DNA of 64,000 nt from Aquimarina sediminis (GTDB lineage Bacteria; Bacteroidota; Bacteroidia; Flavobacteriales; Flavobacteriaceae), in the NCBI RefSeq assembly GCF_002895435.1, contig NZ_POYJ01000004.1, positions 308,292 to 372,291 of the forward strand, in the 5' to 3' direction. The notes under the pieces were generated by a model. It searched no databases and was not told where the DNA came from. It worked only from the letters and a program-made list of their open reading frames with translations. Of the stretch, positions 54,312 through 61,896 are shown piece by piece. The position numbers and the translations under genes were made by a program. Numbering within the stretch: position 1 is the stretch's first letter; the number at the start of each line of letters is the position of its first letter.

Positions 54312-55598
54312 CTACCTTGAGTTTACAATAGTATCTATTTTATCGTTAAGAAGTCGTTTTTCCTGTTTGGATTGAGTGAGTTGGATTGCTTTTTTATAAC
54401 ATGCTATAGCTTTATCGGTCTTTCCTAATCGTTGCTGAATTTCACCTAAAGTTGCGTGATATATATAATACTTATCCATAAGTTTATTATCCTTCACTTT
54501 TTCCAGGGCTTTTGAAGCTTCTTCTGGACCTTTAAGTTCTAAGATAACTAAACATCGGTTTAAAAACACAACCGGATCGTTGGCAATTTTTAATAAAAGT
54601 TCATAACACTCTAATATTTCTTCCCAGTTAGTATCTTCATATTTTTTTGCACTACAATGTTGATAAGCTATGGCTGCTTCAAGGTGATAGGTAGTCAATA
54701 CATTACCAAAAGCTGCTTGATTAAGGTAATGTTCTCCAGATTGTATTAATTCTTTATTCCATCGGGCACGATCTTGTTTGGCTAACAAAATAAGCTCCCC
54801 TTCTTCTGTAAGACGGCTTTCGATTCTAGCGGTGTGAAAGCACATTAATGCCATTAAAGCATATACCTCTGGGAGCTGTGTTCGCTCTACAGACAACAAA
54901 GACCTGCATAATAACATTGCTTGAGTTATAAGATCCTTGCGAATCAGTTGATCGGCATGTGTAGAATTATAACCTTCATTAAACATGAGGTATATGGCAC
55001 TTAACACTGTTAAGGTTCGAGATGATATTTTACCTAAAGCTGGTATTTCGGGACGAATTTTATGTTTTCTAAAATACTCCTTAGTTCTGTACAAGCGCTT
55101 GGAGATTGTATCTTCACTACAGAGAAAAGATCGAGCAACCTCTTTGGTACTAAATCCACATAATGATTTGAGGATAAATGTGATCTGGTTTTCTTGTGAA
55201 ATATCCGGGTGGCAACATGCGTACATCATTCCCAAAAAATCATCTTTGATGTGTTGCTCTTGCCAATAGTTATCCATTGTACTGGCTAGTGTATATCCAG
55301 AAGTCAAAAGTTGTTTTTCGGGGTCAGAAAAATCGATTACCTGGCTATATTTATTGCGTCTGATAACATCAATAGCCCTGTTTTTTGCGGTGCGATATAA
55401 CCATGCTCTAGGATTATCAGGTATCCCTCTATATTTCCAGGTCTCCAAAGCTTTGATTAAAGCATCTTGCACCACATCTTCTGCCAATTCGATGTTTTCG
55501 GTTCCAAATATTTTAATCAATACAGAAACCATCTTTCCAGATTCTTGTCTAAAAAGATGGTTTAGGGTATGGTCTATACGTTCTTCTCTATTTTCCAA
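54312..55598 (-). CDS. ECF42-type RNA polymerase sigma factor with DUF6596 and TPR tail
   Basis: A 428-residue sigma factor, twice the usual ECF length. Region 2 is at 'IELAEDVVQDALIKALETWK' with 'NPRAWLYRTAKNRAIDVIRR'; region 4 is at 'FILKSLCGFSTKEVARSFLC...ISKRLYRTKE'. It continues into the DUF6596 domain ('SAIYLMFNEGYNSTHADQL') and TPR-like helices ('CYKKAIQLTQSKQEKRLLND'). These extensions define the ECF42 group, which has no anti-sigma factor; the C-terminal extension itself tunes activity. Two YciI/DGPF genes lie directly upstream in the same operon, the classic context. Confidence 0.93.
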   Translation of the reverse strand: MENREERIDHTLNHLFRQESGKMVSVLIKIFGTENIELAEDVVQDALIKALETWKYRGIPDNPRAWLYRTAKNRAIDVIRRNKYSQVIDFSDPEKQLLTSGYTLASTMDNYWQEQHIKDDFLGMMYACCHPDISQENQITFILKSLCGFSTKEVARSFLCSEDTISKRLYRTKEYFRKHKIRPEIPALGKISSRTLTVLSAIYLMFNEGYNSTHADQLIRKDLITQAMLLCRSLLSVERTQLPEVYALMALMCFHTARIESRLTEEGELILLAKQDRARWNKELIQSGEHYLNQAAFGNVLTTYHLEAAIAYQHCSAKKYEDTNWEEILECYELLLKIANDPVVFLNRCLVILELKGPEEASKALEKVKDNKLMDKYYIYHATLGEIQQRLGKTDKAIACYKKAIQLTQSKQEKRLLNDKIDTIVNSR

Positions 55599-55601
55599 AA
55601 A

Positions 55602-55946
55602 TTATTCCATCAGATTGATTTCACGAACCTCTACACTACAATCATACTCAAAACTAGGACACCCTTTTGCTACCTGAGCCGCTTGATCCAAAGAGTCTGC
55701 TTTAATAATCAAATACCCTCCTACCAATTCTTTTCCTTCTGCCAAGGGGCGATCTGTTATTTTTTCTCCTCTTTCGGTTAGTGTTCTGGCTTCGGTCATT
55801 AGTGGTTGACCTCCCACAAGTTGCTCTGCTTGGGCAAGACCTCCCATCCATTCCTGCCAATGTTGCATGTGTTTTTGCATTTCTTCTGGTGAAGTATTGC
55901 TGTATTTATCTTCTCCTCCTCTTATTATAAACATAAATTCTTTCAT
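55602..55946 (-). CDS. YciI-family (DGPF) protein, copy 1
   Basis: 114 residues. 'MKEFMFIIRGGED' at the start, 'WQEWMGGLAQAEQLVGGQPL' and 'DRPLAEGKELVGGYLIIKAD' match the DGPF/YCII-related family partnered with ECF42 sigma factors. These small dimeric proteins have a ferredoxin-like fold; their chemistry is not settled. It ends 3 bases before the sigma gene starts and lies 25 bases after a paralogue. Confidence 0.9.
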   Translation of the reverse strand: MKEFMFIIRGGEDKYSNTSPEEMQKHMQHWQEWMGGLAQAEQLVGGQPLMTEARTLTERGEKITDRPLAEGKELVGGYLIIKADSLDQAAQVAKGCPSFEYDCSVEVREINLME

Positions 55947-55971
55947 CTGTATCTTATTTTAGTTATTTCTA

Positions 55972-56319
55972 TTATTTCTCCTCAGGCCATACTTCACGTA
56001 CTTCTACATGAGTATCCCAATGTAGTCCAGGGCAGCCTTTTGCCATTTCGGTAGCTTCTTCAAGATCATTGGCTTTTACAACTAGGTACCCTCCTACCAA
56101 TTCTTTGCCTTCTGTTAGTGGTCTATCGGTTACTTTCATTGTCCCCGGAGAGATTGTATTACCATGAGTAAATAATCGCTCTCCTCCTACAAACTTTTCT
56201 TGTTGTGCCATTTCTCCAATCCATTCTTTCCAATTTTGCATTTGTCTTTGCTGTTCTTCAGGAGACTTGCTATCCCATACCTCATCTCCTCCTCTAAACA
56301 GAAACATAAATTCTTTCAT
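55972..56319 (-). CDS. YciI-family (DGPF) protein, copy 2
   Basis: 115 residues. The ATG at 56319 aligns with the start of the neighbouring paralogue (MKEFMFLFRGGDE), so a longer frame to 56388 is not used. 'WKEWIGEMAQQEKFVGGERL' and 'DRPLTEGKELVGGYLVVKAN' parallel copy 1 closely, showing a tandem duplication that has since diverged. First gene of the ECF42 operon. Confidence 0.9.
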   Translation of the reverse strand: MKEFMFLFRGGDEVWDSKSPEEQQRQMQNWKEWIGEMAQQEKFVGGERLFTHGNTISPGTMKVTDRPLTEGKELVGGYLVVKANDLEEATEMAKGCPGLHWDTHVEVREVWPEEK

Positions 56320-56753
56320 TTCTTTGTTTTTATTGGTTAATTTATCTTTTACAATACTATAACGAATGTGTTTTTGACATTTGGACAAACATTTTTATTT
56401 TTTTTATTCTAGCCGTAAATTGAGGGATATTCAAAAAAAACAGATACAAGAATATACACTCACTTTTAATACTTTTTTTACATCCAACACATCGACATAA
56501 CAAAAGTGCCTATATCTACATTATATGACTATTGAAAATTAATAAATTTAAAAAGATGAAAAGTTTTTTTACAAAAGATTTAAAATTAAAGCTAGTTGTT
56601 ATCTTTGAAAGATCCTGAAAAGAAAACTATTTAATAAAAATCTAATTTCAAATCGCTTTGATCTTTAATACAACAAACACATATCAAGCTCTAAGCTATA
56701 AAAGTTTTGATATTAAAGCATCACGATATTTATCTCTAAAAACAGAAGCCTAA
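56320..56753. other. Divergent intergenic region
   Basis: 434 bases between the YciI operon and the TPR-AraC gene. A TATCTTTG at 56600-56607 fits a -7 box on the plus strand but has no -33 partner and would leave a leader of about 140 bases. No gene seen. Confidence 0.45.
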
Positions 56754-58616
56754 TTGAACTATACATCCAAAATATTACTTTTTCTTTTTATACTCTTTAG
56801 CAATGCTTTTATCTATTCTCAGAAAACATATCGGGACTCGATCACTACATATTTTAAAGAAATTGAAAATCTAATCGAGCATAAAGACGATTATAAAGAA
56901 GATTTTTTGAATCTCGAATTTTTAATTAGCAAGGAGCAAAAGGTACAAGGAAAAGATAAAGTTCTTATTTTACTAAAGTTATACGCTGCCTATATTTATA
57001 AATCACATACAAGGGCAAATAAGTACAACGATACAGCTATGCAGCTAGCCAGGGATATTGGTTTTAAAAAAGGAGAGCTACATACCAAATACAATAAGGC
57101 ATATCTGCTTTTTATTGGAGGCAAATTTGATACATCTTTGGATTTGGTAAAGGAAATTGAAGAATCTGTTACGTATCAAACCTATCCAGAAATTTGTGCA
57201 GATGTCAACACTTTAAAATCTTATATATATACTGAAAGAGGAGAATATGACATGGCTCTTGAAACAGGTCTACAACTATTAGATATTGCCGAAAAATTAA
57301 AAACAGAATATCTTTTGATGCGGGCCTATTCTTCTTTATCTCATTACTATCTGAGAGTTAAGAATTATCGTAGTGCCTTAAACTATTGCCTCAAGGGGCT
57401 TCATTATATTATTAGGTTAAAAAAAATTCAATATATCTTTCCTAAAATTGATGAGATTGCCCGAATGACTTCAAAATTAAATGATACCAAAAAGGCATTA
57501 GAAGTATATGAGTTTTATTTAAAAGTTGAAAAAAAAATACCTCCTCCCGGAGATTATATCCAAAGTATCGTATATATGAATATGGCAGATATTTATATAT
57601 CTAATCAAGAGCATGAGAAGGCGCAAAAGTATCTATCACAAGCTTTGGAGATGAATTATAAAAACAGGTATTTGTTTAGGATTCCTAGAGCATTAATATT
57701 ACAGGCTGAGCTTTTTTTACAAAAAAAGGATACTACCAATGCCATTGTAAATTATGAAAAAAGCATTGAATACGCCGAGACTATCAATGCTTTTGATGTG
57801 ATCAAATCTAATAGTCTCGTTTTAGAAAATCTTTATAAAAAAAAGAATCAACTGTCTAAATCTCTAGAATACAAAACACTACACAAAGCGATAAGCGATT
57901 CTATTTTCACCAATGAAAAGGAGCAGAAAATAATCATTCTAGAAACTAAAAGAAAGATTAAAGAGGTAACTCATAAAAAAGAAATCCTGGAGTTAGAAAA
58001 CAGAGCTCAAAAAACAAGATTCAATTTTATCATTATTATTCTTATTCTTATTCTCGTTATAGGTGCTTTTGGAGTTTATGGATATCTAAAAGTAAAAAAC
58101 AAAAATAAGATTCTATATCGTCGAACTATTGAATTGGCAGAAATACAATTAGAGATGAGTAAAAAACTTAATAAGTTTGAAAAGATCAATACTGTTTCTG
58201 ATGTGGCTACACCAAAAAGCAATAGCTCTAAAGTACATAAAACTATAGATGATGATGTAAAAAATATTATTCTAAACAAGCTAGAAAATCTTGAAAAAGA
58301 AATCTTTTTTATTGACCCTAATTGCAGTTTAAGACAGGTTGCTCAACTACTAAAAACTAACCCAAAGTATTTATCTCAAGTAGTTAATCAAGAAAAGAAA
58401 TCCAATTTCAACAACTACATTAATGAACTAAGGATAAACTACTTATTATCCAAATTACTTACAGACGAAGATTTTAGAAATAGCAAGTTAAGTTACATTG
58501 CTGCCTCTGTAGGCTATAATAATCTCAATACCTTTAATGCAGCTTTCAAAAAAAGGCAAGGTATTCTGCCGTCGTACTTTATTAGCGAGTTAATTCATGA
58601 ATCAAAAGAGAAGTAA
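56754..58616 (+). CDS. Membrane-bound TPR protein with AraC-type DNA-binding domain
   Basis: 620 residues from a TTG start; a signal sequence (NYTSKILLFLFILFSNAFIYS) begins at once and no early ATG exists. The periplasmic part (about 30-380) is made of TPR-like helical pairs ('CADVNTLKSYIYTERGEYDM', 'MNMADIYISNQEHEKAQKYL'), followed by a coiled coil, a membrane helix (about 424-446), a cytosolic linker and an AraC-type helix-turn-helix at 515-615 ('SLRQVAQLLKTNPKYLSQVV', 'SYIAASVGYNNLNTFNAAFK'). A sensor across the inner membrane that acts directly on DNA. Targets unknown. Confidence 0.88.
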   Translation: MNYTSKILLFLFILFSNAFIYSQKTYRDSITTYFKEIENLIEHKDDYKEDFLNLEFLISKEQKVQGKDKVLILLKLYAAYIYKSHTRANKYNDTAMQLARDIGFKKGELHTKYNKAYLLFIGGKFDTSLDLVKEIEESVTYQTYPEICADVNTLKSYIYTERGEYDMALETGLQLLDIAEKLKTEYLLMRAYSSLSHYYLRVKNYRSALNYCLKGLHYIIRLKKIQYIFPKIDEIARMTSKLNDTKKALEVYEFYLKVEKKIPPPGDYIQSIVYMNMADIYISNQEHEKAQKYLSQALEMNYKNRYLFRIPRALILQAELFLQKKDTTNAIVNYEKSIEYAETINAFDVIKSNSLVLENLYKKKNQLSKSLEYKTLHKAISDSIFTNEKEQKIIILETKRKIKEVTHKKEILELENRAQKTRFNFIIIILILILVIGAFGVYGYLKVKNKNKILYRRTIELAEIQLEMSKKLNKFEKINTVSDVATPKSNSSKVHKTIDDDVKNIILNKLENLEKEIFFIDPNCSLRQVAQLLKTNPKYLSQVVNQEKKSNFNNYINELRINYLLSKLLTDEDFRNSKLSYIAASVGYNNLNTFNAAFKKRQGILPSYFISELIHESKEK

Positions 58617-58684
58617 TACCATTTACACTTTGAATTTACCGTAAAAGAAAATATTGAAAAAATCCCAGTTTTGGGGATGGTGTT

Positions 58685-58710
58685 AAAAAAGCCCCTGCTC
58701 GGGGCTTCTT
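58685..58710. terminator. Terminator between convergent genes
   Basis: AAGCCCC / GGGGCTT stem with a 5-base loop, six T on the minus strand and CTTTT on the plus strand; serves the DUF6261-like gene and probably the AraC-type gene. Confidence 0.82.
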
Positions 58711-59469
58711 TTATGTGGTAGTAGTATTACTATTATGTGAGGTATCGGTTTGCTGACCATTGATCATATTACTACTTGCTCTGTTTTCTATCACCTGGTT
58801 ATATTGCCCTGCCAGTACACTTATCTGTTGTAATAAGATAGCGTGCTGTGGTGCAGTATTGAGCGTAGCGTGTGCTTGTAAATGCGCAATTAAGCTTCTA
58901 TAACTTGCAGTGGCAGCTTCGCGAAGCTTTGGAATATTCTCGCCTGGGTTGGCAGCTTGCCGCTCCACCCTTGCCAGATAACGGGTGGCAAAGCTAGCAT
59001 TTGTAGTTTGCAAATGAGTTAGCCATTTACCCAAATTTAAGTCTGCTACCGCCTGGCTTAGTTCTGCTAGATCTTGCCAATCGTCTGTAATACTATCAAT
59101 AACGGCGGTTTCTTCCTGATAACTTAATCGTTGTACGTTTGGACCATGTTGGTCGATGTTTGCCATTAATGCGGCAGCCGCATCTTTGATTCTCTGCTCA
59201 TAATGATAACTATAGCCATTAATTACCGAGCGTAGCCCCGTCAGGGCATCATCCCTTTGGTTATCCAAAGCAGTCAACTCTGTGGTAATCTCGCTTGCCT
59301 GATTTTGCTTAAAAGCCGTATCTATGGCAGCAACCTGTGGCTGCAAGGCATCATATTGGGCAGTAAGCTGCAAAGCTGTCATATCTTGTTCGCTCAATAA
59401 CTGTGATACATCTTTTACATATTGTAAAAACTCTCCGTGTCGATAACGGTTTAAAAAAGGTACATTCAT
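58711..59469 (-). CDS. DUF6261-like protein of unknown function
   Basis: A 252-residue, alanine- and glutamine-rich, almost entirely helical protein without signal or membrane segment. It starts 'MNVPFLNRYRHGEFLQYVKD' and contains 'LQLTAQYDALQPQVAAIDTA' and 'LRSVINGYSYHYEQRIKDAA', features recalled from DUF6261 of Bacteroidota (tentative). The C-terminal 30 residues are low-complexity (Asn/Ser/Thr/Gln). Its DNA is visibly richer in G and C than its neighbours, which suggests a different history. An 83-bp palindromic tandem repeat lies just upstream. Confidence 0.72.
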   Translation of the reverse strand: MNVPFLNRYRHGEFLQYVKDVSQLLSEQDMTALQLTAQYDALQPQVAAIDTAFKQNQASEITTELTALDNQRDDALTGLRSVINGYSYHYEQRIKDAAAALMANIDQHGPNVQRLSYQEETAVIDSITDDWQDLAELSQAVADLNLGKWLTHLQTTNASFATRYLARVERQAANPGENIPKLREAATASYRSLIAHLQAHATLNTAPQHAILLQQISVLAGQYNQVIENRASSNMINGQQTDTSHNSNTTTT

Positions 59470-60333
59470 AGTGTATTATTTTATAAATTAACTCCTTAGA
59501 CTCCTGCCTTTTAACAATAAGACATTATATATAAATGTCATAAAAGCTAAAAATGTTACCCAAAAATATCCCTGCACAGTGCAGCAACGTTTTGTAAGAG
59601 CAACAAAAGTCTCCTGCATCGATGTAATCGCTATTAAGACAAAACAAAACCTTCCTGCACAGTGCAGGAAGGTTTTGTAGGCACAACGGAAGCTCCCTGC
59701 ATCAATGTAATCACTATTATGGCAGAATGGTAGTTTGCTGCACTGTGCAGCATTGCTTTGTAGTTAACCCGAGTGATGGAACCCTAATAAAGATGTACCT
59801 GTCTGAAGAAAGGGAACACAATTTATAAATCCTCTACAGGGTACACCGTGATTTATCGCAGAGCGTATCCTATATGGGGATGATATTAAAAAAATGGCTA
59901 GACTACAGATTTCTGTAAGGATTTCATTTTGAGGTGTTTTAGTTTTGTTATCGATCTATAACTTAAACAGAATGATAAACTTGATAAAGCGTATAAAACT
60001 TTAACATTTTACAACCACCCGATTCCGAAAAACGAAACTGGGTTCATTTATTATTGCATCTAGAAACCATAATTATTTTAAAACCTAATAAAATCCAACT
60101 TATGAACACAAAACAATATCACCACGTATAACATATCAAAATCAAAAACATACAGGAGTATATGATATGGCTACTATTCTAGACACTGTATCCATGTTTT
60201 GTATTTCTTAAAGGAAAATTTAAAAGAACTTTTCTACGGGCTTACCTATGGCATTCACCAAAGAATCGCCTTGGGGACACCCTACACAAATCAGCAATAT
60301 AACTCATTAATTAACAATTTAAATTTATACAAA
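59470..60333. other. Long non-coding stretch with tandem palindromic repeats
   Basis: 864 bases without a supported gene. The left part contains the 83-bp repeats at 59572-59763 and a small GACATT / AATGTC hairpin at 59521-59539. The frame before 60334 is open on the plus strand but lacks coding character. No promoter match for the downstream genes was found. Confidence 0.6.
59572..59763. repeat. 83-bp tandem repeat with CTGCAC-W-GTGCAG palindromes
   Basis: Palindromes CTGCACAGTGCAG at 59572 and 59655 and CTGCACTGTGCAG at 59738 are exactly 83 bases apart. The first two 83-base units agree at 61 of 83 positions; the third unit matches only for about 26 bases. The middle copy is extended to a perfect 35-base palindrome (59644-59678). 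Confidence 0.85.
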
Positions 60334-61872
60334 ATGAATAGATCAAACTTGTTGGGGCTACTCTTGTTTGCCCTCTGTTTTGTGCATATCAGTCATGCAC
60401 AACTAACCTGCGAGCAGAAAGCAGAAGAAATCTTACAATTTAAAAATGATTTCAAAGATTATCCCCCTCAGCTTATCGACCAACTGATTGAATATATTAC
60501 TCCCTGTGCCGAAGAAGCATATGGTAAAACCAATCCGTCATCTGCCTATGCCAAGGGCTTGCTACATCTTCAGAAAGGAGATTACGCTTTTCTTTTTGGA
60601 CAAAGGCGGGAACTGGCATATTTACATATATTCAGAGCAGCATATTATAAGTATCCTGATGCTATGCTCACCCATAGTATTAACCTGCTCACAGATGGAT
60701 ATCAAGAAAACTATCATATTAACTATACACAAATTGCCGGTAATATGGAAAGTTTGGTAACGCTCAACCACAAAACCGATATCGCACATTATATATTAGG
60801 ATATCTTAATCTAAAAAATCTGGTGACCAATGAAGATTTTACCAATACTACCTTAATCAATAAAGCCAAGACTCATTTTGAGAGTAGTACCCATCCTATG
60901 GCAAAACACTGGCTGGCTATTATGCATTATTTTGGGTATGGCATGCCTGTAAATAAAGCAAAGGCATTACAGATGCTATCAGAGAATACTATCCTTAATA
61001 GCAAAACATTAAAACAGCAGCTACAAGGGCAAAATAATGACTGGATACCGATCTCGGCAGAGGAACGCCTGGCGAGTCTTGAAGGATATAATACCAACTA
61101 TACACAAATGACCCTTATAGGGAGTGGCAAGACCACTTTTCATGGACATTATATAGAGTATGACTGGGCTGCCAAAGGAGTAAAACGCTATATCCCCGTT
61201 ACCTTATCTATAGCCATACGGCAGGATCATGGGGATTATAAAGATGTACGGCTGGAATTTACCATGAATGGAGAGACAAGGATTAAAGACAATAGACTTT
61301 ATACCCCTCTCAGAGAATATTACATAAATTTTGGTCAGTTCCTTCCGCTTAGGATACCATTATTGCAAAACTTATTACAAGATCATCCAACTAAAAACAC
61401 CCTTACTTATAGTATTCAAAGGCTTAATTTTAAAGAAGCTACTATAGATGGCAAGCAAGCACTGATTGTAAAACCTACTAGAAGTACTGAAATTGTAGAA
61501 TTTAATGAAAAGGTACATACTCCGATCAGAATGGTTTTATACCCCGAGACAGCAGCAAGAACAGCTACTATTGCAGCTACCGCTCCAGAAACCACAACAT
61601 CAAAACCATTGGGTAAAGATTTTGCGGTGATCTCACCCAACCCCATAGGCAATCAGTTTAACATTACCTATACCCTGGATCAGCCGGCAGAAGTGCAGGT
61701 GGTGGTATATGATTTTTTTGGTCAGCAAAAAATAAGTGTGCCCACTCAAAAATATACTGTCGGAGGTTCGCAAACCATCACTGTAGATAGTGCAGAGTTA
61801 CCAAGTGGCACCTATGTGATACAAATGACCATCAATGGCATGTCATACTCCAAAACAGTTGTTAAACAATAA
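60334..61872 (+). CDS. Secreted protein with type IX secretion C-terminal sorting domain
   Basis: 512 residues; the ATG at 60334 opens a signal peptide (NRSNLLGLLLFALCFVHIS, cleaved after SHAQ). The body has a Sel1-like segment ('MAKHWLAIMHYFGYGMPVNK') and a following beta-rich part. The last 80 residues are a type A sorting domain: 'SPNPIGNQFNITYTLD', 'VQVVVYDFFGQQ' and 'LPSGTYVIQMTING...KTVVKQ'. It should therefore be carried over the outer membrane by the type IX system and cut or anchored there. It is followed after 24 bases by another secreted-protein gene, probably in the same transcript. Confidence 0.88.
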   Translation: MNRSNLLGLLLFALCFVHISHAQLTCEQKAEEILQFKNDFKDYPPQLIDQLIEYITPCAEEAYGKTNPSSAYAKGLLHLQKGDYAFLFGQRRELAYLHIFRAAYYKYPDAMLTHSINLLTDGYQENYHINYTQIAGNMESLVTLNHKTDIAHYILGYLNLKNLVTNEDFTNTTLINKAKTHFESSTHPMAKHWLAIMHYFGYGMPVNKAKALQMLSENTILNSKTLKQQLQGQNNDWIPISAEERLASLEGYNTNYTQMTLIGSGKTTFHGHYIEYDWAAKGVKRYIPVTLSIAIRQDHGDYKDVRLEFTMNGETRIKDNRLYTPLREYYINFGQFLPLRIPLLQNLLQDHPTKNTLTYSIQRLNFKEATIDGKQALIVKPTRSTEIVEFNEKVHTPIRMVLYPETAARTATIAATAPETTTSKPLGKDFAVISPNPIGNQFNITYTLDQPAEVQVVVYDFFGQQKISVPTQKYTVGGSQTITVDSAELPSGTYVIQMTINGMSYSKTVVKQ

Positions 61873-61896
61873 AACCAATCCATAAAACAGATACAA

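Noticed and set aside
59572..59763. CRISPR array
   Set aside because: Only three palindrome units, the 83-base period is conserved over the intervals as well, and no cas gene is present.
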